Notes under the pieces: model-generated
Databases searched by the model: none
What the model was told of the DNA's origin: nothing
The model's input: only the letters and a program-made list of their open reading frames with translations
Translations under genes and position numbers: made by a program
Assembly (NCBI RefSeq): GCF_021390245.1
Contig: NZ_JAJUXH010000005.1
Coordinates: 363,040 to 427,039 of the forward strand
Origin: Dyadobacter sp. CY323
GTDB taxonomy: Bacteria; Bacteroidota; Bacteroidia; Cytophagales; Spirosomataceae
DNA: 64,000 bases
Direction: 5' to 3'
Shown: in pieces, positions 27,246 through 36,474 of the stretch
Position numbering within the stretch: the first letter of the stretch is position 1
How the letters are laid out: each line of letters begins with the position of its first letter

Positions 27246-27557
27246 ATGGCAACGAATCCATCGATCATTACCCGGGACACGGATAAAATAGCCGACGTTA
27301 CCGGTAACTTATATGAGTCCGTATCTGTCATCTCAAAGAGAGCACGCCAGATTTCAAGCAAAATGAAAGAAGAGCTTAACAATAAGCTGGCTGAATTTGC
27401 TTCTGGTGTCGACAATCTTGAAGAAGTTTTTGAAAACAGAGAGCAGATTGAAATCTCCAAATTTTACGAGCGGATGCCAAAAGCAGGCAGCATTTCAATC
27501 GACGAATTCATCGAGGGAAAAACATATCACGCATACCGCGAAACTGACGAGGAATAG
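27246..27557 (+). CDS. rpoZ: RNA polymerase omega subunit (Rpb6-like)
   Basis: 103 residues. SIITRDTDKIADVTGNLYES and ISKRARQISSKMKEELNNKL fit the Bacteroidetes omega/Rpb6 family: a conserved ThrArg-Asp start and a basic helix that packs on beta-prime. It aids RNA polymerase assembly. It is 47 nt after bamD and ends in a strong terminator. The acidic C-terminal tail (YRETDEE) is unremarkable. Confidence 0.88.
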   Translation: MATNPSIITRDTDKIADVTGNLYESVSVISKRARQISSKMKEELNNKLAEFASGVDNLEEVFENREQIEISKFYERMPKAGSISIDEFIEGKTYHAYRETDEE

Positions 27558-27570
27558 TCAGTAAGCAAGC

Positions 27571-27609
27571 AAAAAAACCAGCCATTAAGATATTATGGCT
27601 GGTTTTTTT
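27571..27609 (+). terminator. intrinsic terminator after rpoZ
   Basis: CCAGCCAT (27578-27585) pairs with ATGGCTGG (27595-27602), flanked by A7 and T7 runs, so it can act in both directions. Confidence 0.92.
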
Positions 27610-27691
27610 ATTTACACCCCCATCGTAAAGACCTTCGTATAGGTTATCTCAGTAACTTTATCAGGTAGTACTAACTTTCTATTCTTTTAAA

Positions 27692-28900
27692 TTGAGTCTC
27701 AAAGGCAAAAAAATCCTGGTAGGCGTTTCCGGAAGCATTGCTGCTTACAAATCAGCATTGCTCGTCAGGCTGCTCGTCAAAGCTGATGCATGGGTGAGAG
27801 TTGTAATGACCGATTCTGCAAAGGAATTCATTACGCCTTTGACTTTGGGAGTGCTTTCTAAAAATCCGGTTTTAAGTACGTTCACTGATCCTGAAACCGG
27901 AATGTGGAACAACCATGTCGATCTCGGACTTTGGGCGGACTTGATGATTGTCGCACCGGCAACTGCAAAAACCTTATCAAAATGCGCGACGGGGAACTGC
28001 GACGACTTGCTCACAGCAGTTTACTTGTCTGCAAGATGTCCCGTATTTTTTGCCCCGGCCATGGACGTGGATATGTTCCTGCATCCATCTACCAAACAAA
28101 ACATGGTGATCCTGTCAAGTTATGGGAATCACTTCATCGCGCCTGATCATGGCGAGTTGGCGAGTGGGCTGGTGGGTGACGGCCGTCTTGCTGAACCGGA
28201 AAAAATTATAGAGGAAATCGCTTCCTACTTTTCATTGAACGCGCTTGCACGCGGAAAGCGGGTTTTAATCACCGCCGGACCAACGGTGGAAGCGATTGAC
28301 CCTGTCCGTTTTATCAGTAACCGCTCATCTGGAAAAATGGGATATAGCCTGGCAGAGGCATTTGCTTCCGCAGGAGCAGAAGTAACTTTGGTGAGTGGCC
28401 CTACAAATTTGAAGGTATTAAACAAAAATATTACCTGCATTTCCATTGAGAGCGCCGAGCAAATGCTAAAAGCCACCAGCGAGAATTTTGATAACCAGGA
28501 TGTTATCATATTTTCAGCAGCGGTTGCAGATTACACTCCCAAAAATGTCGCTCCCCAGAAAATTAAGAAACAAGGCCCGGAAATGACTCTGGAACTTTCC
28601 AAGACGAGTGATATCGCCGGGGTTTTGGGGTCATCGAAACAACCCGGGCAGATCGTGATCGGCTTTGCGCTGGAAACTGAAAACGAGACCGAGAATGCGG
28701 TTGACAAACTTATTCGCAAAAACCTGGATTACATTATATTGAATTCATTGAATGACGCCGGTGCCGGGTTTGCACACGATACCAACAAAATTACCGTTAT
28801 TGACAAGGAGAAAAAGGTGCAGCATTTCGATCTTAAATCCAAGGACCAAGTTGCCCAAGATATCCTGAATATCGTTTTAGCTAAATGGAGCGAAGCATGA
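27692..28900 (+). CDS. coaBC: Phosphopantothenoylcysteine decarboxylase / phosphopantothenate-cysteine ligase
   Basis: 402 residues, bifunctional, steps two and three of coenzyme A synthesis from pantothenate. The N-terminal flavodoxin-like CoaC half has [40 protein letters not shown] and the PAMDVDM substrate clamp. The CoaB half has [40 protein letters not shown] and [12 protein letters not shown]. The frame offers no ATG near the conserved start, so the TTG at 27692 ([16 protein letters not shown]) is the likely start. The stop overlaps the next ATG by 4 nt (ATGA). Confidence 0.96.
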   Translation: MSLKGKKILVGVSGSIAAYKSALLVRLLVKADAWVRVVMTDSAKEFITPLTLGVLSKNPVLSTFTDPETGMWNNHVDLGLWADLMIVAPATAKTLSKCATGNCDDLLTAVYLSARCPVFFAPAMDVDMFLHPSTKQNMVILSSYGNHFIAPDHGELASGLVGDGRLAEPEKIIEEIASYFSLNALARGKRVLITAGPTVEAIDPVRFISNRSSGKMGYSLAEAFASAGAEVTLVSGPTNLKVLNKNITCISIESAEQMLKATSENFDNQDVIIFSAAVADYTPKNVAPQKIKKQGPEMTLELSKTSDIAGVLGSSKQPGQIVIGFALETENETENAVDKLIRKNLDYIILNSLNDAGAGFAHDTNKITVIDKEKKVQHFDLKSKDQVAQDILNIVLAKWSEA

Positions 28901-29805
28901 AAAAGTTTTTTGCATTCCTGTTTGTTTTGAGTTTCTCAGGTGAATTACTTGCTCAGGAGTTTCAGTTCACGGTTAACCTGAATTATGAACAGCTCGTAGC
29001 ACAGCAAAAAACGGATCCGCAGTCGATGAATCAGCTGCAAACGTATATGAATGATTTTCTTAACAATACGCGCTGGACAAACGACCAGTTTAACAAGGAA
29101 GAAAAGATCAAATGCAAGTTAAATGTAAACCTGACGCGTTCGCTGGCCCAGGGAAATTATGAAGGAAACGCACAACTTGTCGTGTCGAGGCCGGTTTTCA
29201 ACTCAAATTATGAGACGGTTTTATTTACATACATCGATAAAAATTTTACATTCACTTACCTTCCAAACACGCAGCTGTATTTCAACGAGAACAGCTACAC
29301 CGAGGAACTTCCTTACATTCTAGCATTTTATGCGAATGTCGCACTTATTTTGGATTACGATTCCTTTAGCAAAATGGGAGGTGCACCTTATGTTCAAAAA
29401 GCATTTAATCTTGTAAACCAGGCGCGTAATTCTTCACCAAACAAACGCGGCTGGGATTCCAATGGAGATTCGAGAAACCGCTACTGGCTGGTAGAGAACC
29501 TCATGAGCCAGCAATTTACTCCGTTCAGAGAAGGTCTTTATTCTTATTATCGACAAGGATTGGATGTGGCGACACAAAATCCGGTAGAAACCCGTACCAA
29601 AGTTTTGCAGTTTTTGAACACTATGAGAGATGTCAACCAGTTGCGACCGGCGAGTGTTGTCATCAACTCTTTTTTGGACGCCAAATCCGACGAGCTTTAT
29701 AGAATTCTTATCGAGGCGCAACCCGAGCAGCGTTCTCAGGCTTATAACATTTTGGTAAGTCTTGATCCCTCAAAAACGCAATTGTACCAACGTCTTTCAC
29801 TTTAA
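28897..29805 (+). CDS. DUF4835 family protein (PorD-like, T9SS-associated)
   Basis: 302 residues. The start at 28897 overlaps the coaBC stop as ATGA, which indicates translational coupling. A signal peptide (FFAFLFVLSFSGELLAQ) is followed by the conserved DUF4835 features: QTYMNDFLNNTRWTNDQF, LNVNLTRSLAQGNYEGNAQL, SRPVFNSNYETVLFTYID and LPYILAFYANVALILDYDSF. Members of this family are annotated as PorD, a periplasmic or outer-membrane protein linked to type IX secretion; its exact role is not settled. The neighbourhood (coaBC before, recN after) is conserved in the phylum. Confidence 0.85.
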   Translation: MKKFFAFLFVLSFSGELLAQEFQFTVNLNYEQLVAQQKTDPQSMNQLQTYMNDFLNNTRWTNDQFNKEEKIKCKLNVNLTRSLAQGNYEGNAQLVVSRPVFNSNYETVLFTYIDKNFTFTYLPNTQLYFNENSYTEELPYILAFYANVALILDYDSFSKMGGAPYVQKAFNLVNQARNSSPNKRGWDSNGDSRNRYWLVENLMSQQFTPFREGLYSYYRQGLDVATQNPVETRTKVLQFLNTMRDVNQLRPASVVINSFLDAKSDELYRILIEAQPEQRSQAYNILVSLDPSKTQLYQRLSL

Positions 29806-29830
29806 GCATTCCTTTATTCAAAAATTATCG

Positions 29831-30058
29831 ATGAGTAAAAGGTTAATTCGTATTGCAGGGTCAAAGCTCTTACCGGAGTTAGAAAAACTACGTTCTCGTG
29901 AGGTGAGTGCAGTCCTCGAAAATGGCAATACGTATTCTGGAAGACTAGTATCCTATGATCAGGCCGGTTTGATATTAAAAGATTCCCGCGACCATTCTCA
30001 TGATCTGGCTTTTACCGAGCTCTACGAACTGATATACGATGCGGCCCAACCAAATTAA
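29831..30058 (+). CDS. small Sm-like protein, 75 aa
   Basis: The start was taken at ATG 29831; the longer frame from 29762 overlaps the gene before it. SREVSAVLENGNTYSGRLVS and YDQAGLILKDSRD resemble the Sm1 strand pattern (Val-x-Leu-x-(Asn/Asp)-Gly-x5-Gly-x-Leu, then an Asp), and HDLAFTELYELIYD could be the Sm2 strands. The family was not recognised by name. A single Sm-like domain of this size could form a ring and bind RNA, as Hfq does, but that is inference from pattern only. It lies between porD and recN. Confidence 0.6.
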   Translation: MSKRLIRIAGSKLLPELEKLRSREVSAVLENGNTYSGRLVSYDQAGLILKDSRDHSHDLAFTELYELIYDAAQPN

Positions 30059-30187
30059 TTAATCATTTACCGCGGCGGTTATATTTTAGTTTGTTGATAT
30101 CATAGCTATCTTCGTAACGGAGACAAACTCATATTTTCTTCTCAAAGCACGATTGCATGCTCCGGTAATTCGTCGCTTAAATTAGAT

Positions 30188-31855
30188 ATGCTTTCTAATT
30201 TACTGATTAAAAATTACGCGCTCATCAAGCAACTGGAAATGTCCCCGGATCCAGGATTGAACATCATCACTGGCGAAACCGGTGCCGGGAAATCCATTAT
30301 GCTCGGAGCAATCGGCTTGTTGCTAGGTAATCGGGCAGATGTGAAAGCATTGTACGATGCCGCTGAAAAATGTGTAATCGAAGGAAGTTTCGACCTCACT
30401 GGTTATGACCTGTCGAGCAACTTTGAAGAAGAAAATCTGGACTTTTCCAATGAGTGTATCATACGAAGAGAGATCTCAGTTGCCGGCAAATCCCGTGCGT
30501 TCATTAATGACACCCCGGTCAATCTGGATACTCTTAAAAAAATCGGCAGCCAATTATTAGACATTCATTCGCAGCACGACTCCATTATGCTCGGCAATAA
30601 CGAGTTTCAATTGCAGGTTGTGGATTCATTTGCTGATAATAGTGAAATACTTAAATCCTACTCCGCTGATTTCCAATCATATCGGTCTGCGGCTCGTTTT
30701 CTCGACGACTTGAAAAAGCGGGAGCAACAACTGCGCAAGGAATTCGACTATGACCAGTTTCTGTTTCAGGAATTAAGTAATGCGGACCTTCGGTCCGGAG
30801 AAATGGAAAAACTGGAACAGGAGCTTATAATCCTGGAAAATGCTGTCGAGATTAAAGAAAAACTGCAAGTTGCATACGCATATCTGGAAAATCCCGAAAG
30901 CTCGGTACTAGACATGCTGAAAAGCACAGTGAGCGCCTTGTCGCAAGCTTCTCGCCTTGTGCCGGATTATGAAGCGCTACGCGAACGCGCGCAAAGTTCT
31001 TTGATCGAATTACGCGACCTGGCGGATGAAATCGACCAATCGAATGCAACGGTGGATATCGACAGCAATAGAACCGATGTTGTTCAGGAGCGCCTTGATC
31101 TTATTTATACTTTGTTAAAAAAGCATAAGCTTTCCTCCGTTGACGAGCTTCTTGAACTTCAACAGGAATTGCAAGATAAGTTGAGCATAGTTCTCAATCT
31201 GGATGAAGAACTTAACAAGGCAGAGAAAAACGCCGTCGTGACGAAGGACCGAATGCTGAAAACGGCCGGAAATTTATCTGCGAAGCGTCACAAGGTTATG
31301 AAACCGATCGAGAAGCTTATTCTGGAACGGCTTGTTGAACTTGGAATTCCGAATGCGACATTCTCCATTCAAATTACCGAAACTGCCCCTACCCCAGCTG
31401 GTATAGACACCATTTCTTTTTTATTCAGCGGGAATAAAGGCATTGCGCCGCAAGAACTTAAACAGGTTGCTTCCGGTGGCGAGTTTTCGCGACTAATGAT
31501 GGTGATCAAATATATTCTGGCGGATAAAAGAAAGCTTCCTACTATTATTTTTGACGAGATTGATACTGGAGTATCCGGTGAAATCGCAAAAAAAATGGGC
31601 AAAATGATGCTGAATATGGCTTTGAGCCATCAGATTATCGCTATTACGCACCTTCATCAGATCGCAAGCAGTGGCGGTGCCCATTACTTTGTTTACAAGG
31701 ATCATTCTTCCAGCAGAACCGTCAGCAAAATTAGGAAACTAACCGTTGACGAGCGTGTACAAGAAATCGCACAAATGATCGGAGGTCATAATCCGTCCGA
31801 ATCCGTATTAACAAACGCCCGTGAAATGGTATCAAAGTCCGGGCATACCCTCTAA
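30188..31855 (+). CDS. recN: DNA repair protein RecN
   Basis: 555 residues, an SMC-like ATPase that acts early in double-strand-break repair. The N-terminal head has LLIKNYALIKQLEM and Walker A ITGETGAGKSIMLGAIGLLL (about residues 30-49). Two long coiled-coil arms span about 155-370. The C-terminal head has the ABC signature ASGGEFSRLMM and Walker B TIIFDEIDTGVSGE, then ITHLHQIASSG. The length is normal. The gap to the Sm-like gene is about 130 nt and no SOS box was identified. Confidence 0.96.
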   Translation: MLSNLLIKNYALIKQLEMSPDPGLNIITGETGAGKSIMLGAIGLLLGNRADVKALYDAAEKCVIEGSFDLTGYDLSSNFEEENLDFSNECIIRREISVAGKSRAFINDTPVNLDTLKKIGSQLLDIHSQHDSIMLGNNEFQLQVVDSFADNSEILKSYSADFQSYRSAARFLDDLKKREQQLRKEFDYDQFLFQELSNADLRSGEMEKLEQELIILENAVEIKEKLQVAYAYLENPESSVLDMLKSTVSALSQASRLVPDYEALRERAQSSLIELRDLADEIDQSNATVDIDSNRTDVVQERLDLIYTLLKKHKLSSVDELLELQQELQDKLSIVLNLDEELNKAEKNAVVTKDRMLKTAGNLSAKRHKVMKPIEKLILERLVELGIPNATFSIQITETAPTPAGIDTISFLFSGNKGIAPQELKQVASGGEFSRLMMVIKYILADKRKLPTIIFDEIDTGVSGEIAKKMGKMMLNMALSHQIIAITHLHQIASSGGAHYFVYKDHSSSRTVSKIRKLTVDERVQEIAQMIGGHNPSESVLTNAREMVSKSGHTL

Positions 31856-31885
31856 ATAACTACTCACTTAAATAACTAAAATGAC

Positions 31886-32323
31886 ATGAAGCGAATTATA
31901 CAGGCACTTGCTCTTTGTATCATCCTGACAGCATGTGGTAAGGATGCACAAAAAGATAAGGTGACAACTTTGGAGGCCGAGGTCATGACCATACACGACG
32001 AGGTAATGCCTCAAATGGAGGACATTATGACGCTGAAATCACAACTTTCGAAAAAAATCCAGAGTATTGACAGTATGCAGAATGTTGGCATTAGCAGCAA
32101 CACATTAGCCGAGCAGCGCATTAAGGCTGTCGACATTAATCAAAGATTGAATGACTCTGATAAGTTGATGATGGACTGGATGCATGGTTACCAGGGTGAC
32201 TCCGCCAAAAAACTGCAGCCTGCGGAGGCAGTCGCCTATTTTGAAAAGGAAAGAGAGAAAATTCTTCTTGTCAAACAAACTACGGTCAAATCTATTCAGG
32301 AGGCTAAAACATTTCTAGAATAA
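31886..32323 (+). CDS. small helical lipoprotein, 145 aa
   Basis: A lipoprotein signal ends LCIILTAC (Cys17), followed by a charged linker and a helical, probably coiled-coil domain (LEAEVMTIHDEVMPQMEDIM, then NQRLNDSDKLMMDWMHGYQG). Similar lipoproteins often precede SCO genes in Bacteroidetes, and here the stop is 2 nt before sco. No function can be assigned; a role near copper or cytochrome oxidase assembly is inference from position. Confidence 0.75.
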   Translation: MKRIIQALALCIILTACGKDAQKDKVTTLEAEVMTIHDEVMPQMEDIMTLKSQLSKKIQSIDSMQNVGISSNTLAEQRIKAVDINQRLNDSDKLMMDWMHGYQGDSAKKLQPAEAVAYFEKEREKILLVKQTTVKSIQEAKTFLE

Positions 32324-32325
32324 TC

Positions 32326-32988
32326 ATGAAATTCAATTTGAGCGCCCGTTTTCTTTATCTCACCCTGGTTTCCGGTGCATTAACCGGATTGATTGGTTGT
32401 GGCAATTCGGATAGTAAACTTCCCATTCTAGGAGAACGGGATTGGGTTAAGAAAACGGTAGACGGCAAGGAGGTTGTCGACACCATTTATAATACGATTC
32501 CAGCCTTTGCATTTATTAGTCAAAACGGGGACACTATTACTGAAAAAGCCGTGGAAGGGAAAATATATGTAACAGACTTTTTCTTTACAACCTGCCCGAC
32601 CATTTGTCCCGTCATGAAAAGGCAAATGACGAAAGTTTACAATGCATACAAAGGAAACCCAGAGCTATTGATACTCTCCCACTCCATTGATCCTGAACAT
32701 GATACCCCGCAAGTTCTGAATAAATATGCTCAGGATTTGGGAGTTAATGGGGATCAATGGCTTTTTCTGACCGGACAAAAAGAGAAAATTTACGAGATCG
32801 GTCAAAAAAGCTACATGGCAACTGCGAAAGAAGACAAATCCGCAGAAGGTGGATATATCCATAGTGGAGCATTTATTTTGGTTGACAAAGACCGACACGT
32901 TCGCGGAATGTACGATGGTACCACCGAAGAAGGCACTGAAAAATTGATTTCAGATATCCAAAAATTGTTAAGTGAATATAAAAATTAG
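32326..32988 (+). CDS. SCO1/SenC-family copper chaperone lipoprotein
   Basis: 220 residues with a lipobox near LTGLIGC. The thioredoxin-like fold carries the copper site CPTIC in DFFFTTCPTICPVMKRQM (about residues 84-101) and the distal histidine in YIHSGAFILVDKD; LSHSIDPEHDTPQVL is also characteristic. SCO proteins deliver copper to, or reduce, the CuA centre of cytochrome c oxidase. It is followed, with a 17-nt overlap, by a cytochrome c lipoprotein gene, so the two are coupled. Confidence 0.93.
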   Translation: MKFNLSARFLYLTLVSGALTGLIGCGNSDSKLPILGERDWVKKTVDGKEVVDTIYNTIPAFAFISQNGDTITEKAVEGKIYVTDFFFTTCPTICPVMKRQMTKVYNAYKGNPELLILSHSIDPEHDTPQVLNKYAQDLGVNGDQWLFLTGQKEKIYEIGQKSYMATAKEDKSAEGGYIHSGAFILVDKDRHVRGMYDGTTEEGTEKLISDIQKLLSEYKN

Positions 32989-33409
32989 CCTATACTTACT
33001 CAGTTTGCTGACGTTGCTTGTTTCTTGTCAAACCAGCGAAGAATTAAAGAGCGAGCAATATTTCGTGGAAGGCTATCAATTGTATACTGCTAACTGTGCG
33101 AATTGCCACCAAGCCGAGGGAGGCGGGATGGCTAACCTATACCCTCCTGTCGACGGGTCGGCGATCTTATCGGATAAAGCGATGATCGCCTGTATTATCA
33201 GGAATGGGATGAAAGACACGATCATGGTGAACGGCAAAACGTTCAGCCGGCCGATGCCGCCCAATCCAAAACTTACCGAGATCGAAATTGCTGAGATTGT
33301 CAGCTTTGTGACTATGAAATGGGGCAAGGACAGCGTTTATACGCGAATTGAAACAGTTAAGGAGGCGTTGACAGCTTGTAAAGAGTATCCGCAGGGGGCG
33401 GGGCTGTAA
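32972..33409 (+). CDS. cytochrome c lipoprotein
   Basis: 145 residues from a GTG start at 32972, which lies inside the sco gene. A short lipoprotein signal (SLLTLLVSC) is followed by a single class I heme c site, CANCH in LYTANCANCHQAEGGGMA, and a likely Met ligand in SRPMPPNPKLTEIEIA. It is a small electron carrier tethered to a membrane. The last 53 nt overlap the end of lptC on the other strand. Confidence 0.9.
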   Translation: MNIKISLYLLSLLTLLVSCQTSEELKSEQYFVEGYQLYTANCANCHQAEGGGMANLYPPVDGSAILSDKAMIACIIRNGMKDTIMVNGKTFSRPMPPNPKLTEIEIAEIVSFVTMKWGKDSVYTRIETVKEALTACKEYPQGAGL

Positions 33410-33971
33410 ACTTATAAACTCCTGTCGCTTTTCTAAATTTGATTCTCGTAAAATCCTGCTCTGCATCCATTCCGATCGCATTGGTAATCTCCGAGGTTCT
33501 TTTATTTATGACTGAAAGTGGTTTCTCTGTGAACACTTTACGCGTTCTCGGACTCCAGTTTAATTCTGAAGTAGTGAGCAGTTCATTCGTCTCAGATTTT
33601 ACAACCCGGACATTTCCCTTTACAATATATACATCTGCATTCTGATCATACCTCCCGGAATCTGAACGCAATCTTGTGACCACTGTCCCAAGCGTGTCAA
33701 AAAAGCTGATATTAATCGTATCCGGAAAAACTTTCGTTTCATTCTGAAACCTCAGCGACTTTGGTGTCCGCATAAGTACCTTGATTTTACCCTGCTCGCT
33801 GTATTTGACCTCTACATCGTTTACAATTTCCAATGGGCCGGTATATACTGCGCCGATTTTGTTCTTTTTCCCCTCACATGAAAGAAATATAATGCCGAGG
33901 AGCATAATGCAAAAAGGAGATAAAAATTTATCTCCTTTTAAAACAGGTATAATGGAAAATTTCAAAAACAT
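33357..33971 (-). CDS. lptC: LPS export protein LptC
   Basis: 204 residues from ATG 33971, 5 nt after the stop of the upstream barrel gene; the longer frame to 34004 would run into that gene. A lipoprotein-like signal (FCIMLLGIIFLSC) replaces the usual single TM anchor. The LptC jellyroll follows: NDVEVKYSEQGKIKVLMRTP, LRSDSGRYDQNADVYIVKGN, ELLTTSELNWSPRTRKVFTE. LptC passes LPS from the LptBFG transporter to LptA. It ends opposite the cytochrome c gene, with a 53-nt convergent overlap. Confidence 0.9.
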   Translation of the reverse strand: MFLKFSIIPVLKGDKFLSPFCIMLLGIIFLSCEGKKNKIGAVYTGPLEIVNDVEVKYSEQGKIKVLMRTPKSLRFQNETKVFPDTINISFFDTLGTVVTRLRSDSGRYDQNADVYIVKGNVRVVKSETNELLTTSELNWSPRTRKVFTEKPLSVINKRTSEITNAIGMDAEQDFTRIKFRKATGVYKFTAPPPADTLYKLSTPP

Positions 33972-33976
33972 ACCGT

Positions 33977-35272
33977 TTAATCGATTTTCTGTTTTACAAA
34001 CCATCTTTCAAGCAATGTTATTCCCAAGACGGCGCGTCCGTAACGCTCCCGGATCAATCCGGCGCCGGTATTGCCGCGCTGCCCGGCGATGAGAGCGAGC
34101 GAAATGAAGTTTTGATACCCTCTGCCCATCGGGAATGTAAATCCTAAACTGACATTGGTATCTTTTACATCCGTTCCGTTAATGGAGTACGGCGTGTTAC
34201 CATGACTAAAACCAACCCGATAACGTACCAGATTAAAGTAGTTCAGAGAAGTAAACCGAGGTAAATATTCCGCGCCAACATGAATACGGCCGACATCTTT
34301 AAGGTTATCATTTGAATTTGTAAAGCTTCTGTATTTAGACCAGGACTGGTAACTGTAATCTGCTGAAAGTACCAGTTTAAATGGCCATTCCAAACTTGCA
34401 CCTACCTGATATTGCTGAGGTATCGTTAGTCCGCCACCAAGCTCATTTTCAAGGGTATCTGGATTCATTACCGGAAATGATTCCTGGGTAAGCTCGAAGG
34501 ATCTTGTTTGACTTGAATTCAGATTGGAGCTGAAACTATAGGTACCTCCCAGGTTCAAATTCAATTTATTTTCCTTTTTGATAGGAATCCTGCCGGCAAC
34601 ACCTGCACGAAAAGAAAAATCGGAATAAGTTGTCCGTTCATTCAAGGTCACCACATAGTCACCTACTTGACCCGACCCCAATGTAACTTCGGACGCCTTT
34701 CTCACATTCCCGAAAAAATAGCTGGTTTCAAGACCTAAGCTGATATATTTAGTCAGTTGAACAGAATTGGTTAACGAAGCCTTGTTAATCCCACCTTTGC
34801 CCGAAGTGTAATATTGGGCTGATGCAGGAGTACCCGGAACCGCTCTGGACGAGGTATTCTCATAGTCAATAAAACTATAAGGTTTCAGATTAACGCCGAT
34901 GGCCCATTTTGGACTTACCGGAAATGACAGGGAAACGTACGCAAGATTACCTCCCGCATTATTTTGATTCTTGCTACCAGCCACAATATTCTTGTACTGT
35001 CCGATCAGGCCAACATCCAGCGTCGTGAAACGGTTTCGCACCCAAAGTGCAGGGTTCAAATTATTAACCTGAAATCCACTTCCGTAGCTGACCCCGGATT
35101 GTCCCATACCCGCCTGGTCTGAGTAGGCATCTCCATAAAACTCTCCCATTCCCAGGGAAGAATACGGAGAATTTCCCAAGCCCTGCGCTTTCAGATTTTG
35201 TGTAAGACTTGTACAACTCCACCCGAGGGTAATTGCAAATGTGAGAGTTACTATTTTACCGTAAAGAGACAT
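33977..35272 (-). CDS. outer-membrane beta-barrel protein
   Basis: 431 residues. A signal peptide is followed by the N-terminal block GLGNSPYSSLGMGEFYGDAY and GMGQSGVSYGSGFQVNNLNP, then amphipathic strands to the end (RERYGRAVLGITLLERWFVK). The NxNPA-like opening recalls FadL/OmpP1-type porins, but no transport role can be assigned. Its start overlaps the end of coaX by 17 nt and lptC follows directly, so the three form an operon; this order is conserved among Bacteroidetes. Confidence 0.8.
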   Translation of the reverse strand: MSLYGKIVTLTFAITLGWSCTSLTQNLKAQGLGNSPYSSLGMGEFYGDAYSDQAGMGQSGVSYGSGFQVNNLNPALWVRNRFTTLDVGLIGQYKNIVAGSKNQNNAGGNLAYVSLSFPVSPKWAIGVNLKPYSFIDYENTSSRAVPGTPASAQYYTSGKGGINKASLTNSVQLTKYISLGLETSYFFGNVRKASEVTLGSGQVGDYVVTLNERTTYSDFSFRAGVAGRIPIKKENKLNLNLGGTYSFSSNLNSSQTRSFELTQESFPVMNPDTLENELGGGLTIPQQYQVGASLEWPFKLVLSADYSYQSWSKYRSFTNSNDNLKDVGRIHVGAEYLPRFTSLNYFNLVRYRVGFSHGNTPYSINGTDVKDTNVSLGFTFPMGRGYQNFISLALIAGQRGNTGAGLIRERYGRAVLGITLLERWFVKQKID

Positions 35273-35978
35273 TATATGTTAAAATTCTGTTCAATCCAAT
35301 TAAAACCAGTTCTGGAACCGCAAAGATGGGTGGTTTCAGGCTGTTTTCAAAAAAAGCCGCGTCGCCACCACATAATACTACGCGCAAACTTGGTGATTTG
35401 TGTCGGTATCGCTCAATTATTCCTTCCATTTCTGCAAGGATCCCATTCATCACACCACTCTGCATCGCTTTTCTGGTGCTTTTCCCAATAAATTCAGGAT
35501 TTATTTCCGGTTCAACGAGCGGAAGCCTTTTAGTGAACGAATGCATTGCATTGAATCGCATCTTCATTCCGGGGGAAATTAACCCGCCCTGAAATACCGC
35601 CTGCGCATCAATCAGATCATACGTAATGCAAGTCCCCATATCAATCACCACAAGATCTTCGTCTGGAAAAAGAAAGTTTGCACCCGCGGAGGCAGCAATG
35701 CGGTCCGCTCCCAAGGTTTCAGGTGTATCGTAATTTTTTGTGATTGGTAAAAGAGTGTCGGCTGACAGGTTGTAAATTTTAACCGGAAGATTCAGTGCTT
35801 CTTTAAATTCGTCAACGGTATGACGTACGGAGGAATACAGCATGTTTTCCGGAATTTCCACTCTGATCATTTCGATCACTTCCTCAAAACTAAGCCTCGT
35901 CGTATAGCGTATGAGTTTTTCACTTTCGAAGTATCCAACTTTGAAAAAGGTATTTCCCGAATCGACCACAATGTTCAT
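35256..35978 (-). CDS. coaX: Type III pantothenate kinase
   Basis: 240 residues from ATG 35978 (NIVVDSGNTFFKVGYFESEK); a longer frame to 36008 is less likely. ASKHA-fold kinase, first step of CoA synthesis. Motifs: VDSGNTFFKVG (phosphate loop), ETLGADRIAASAGA, DLVVIDMGTCITYDLIDAQA and FQGGLISPGMKMRFNAMH. Together with coaBC at 27.7 kb the window holds two CoA genes. It leads the coaX-barrel-lptC operon. Confidence 0.94.
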   Translation of the reverse strand: MNIVVDSGNTFFKVGYFESEKLIRYTTRLSFEEVIEMIRVEIPENMLYSSVRHTVDEFKEALNLPVKIYNLSADTLLPITKNYDTPETLGADRIAASAGANFLFPDEDLVVIDMGTCITYDLIDAQAVFQGGLISPGMKMRFNAMHSFTKRLPLVEPEINPEFIGKSTRKAMQSGVMNGILAEMEGIIERYRHKSPSLRVVLCGGDAAFFENSLKPPIFAVPELVLIGLNRILTYNVSLR

Positions 35979-36008
35979 AATAGTGCAAAAATCTGATATT
36001 TCGGTCAC

Positions 36009-36474
36009 AAAAACTAGCTTGCCTTTAATTTAGTATTGCTATTATAAGCTACACACTATCAACACCTTATAATATCAAATAAGCAACTTTGTTTACCATT
36101 TGAAGCGTGGAAAGGATTTTAAGAGGAAAAATTTGGAATTGATATTCAGAATTTTTACCTTCGTCGAGCTAAGTCCAGTATCGACTTATAAATCCAAAAT
36201 CCATCTCGCGGTAACTCTCTATCCCAACGTTATCGGGTTTTAAAATTTCTTGCCGATTTATTGTCAATACTTCCAGTGTATCACATTGCAAACTTTTCAG
36301 AGTTGATCTATCAAAGTTTATCCGTTAGTAAGGTCATTTAAACAGACTCTACAAACATTTTTTACATAAATGACCATCACATGACTTCGGGACAGATCCC
36401 CGATTTTGTATCCAATCAAATTCACAAACTTATTATCCCATTGGTAAAGTCCCCCTTTACTTCCCTTTTTCTGT
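36009..36474. other. rho leader and coaX-rho intergenic region
   Basis: 466 nt between divergent genes with no supported ORF. The half next to rho is C- and T-rich (TTTACTTCCCTTTTTCTG just before the ATG), which would leave an unstructured, C-containing leader of the kind used in Rho autoregulation. No clear -33/-7 pair was chosen. Confidence 0.35.
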
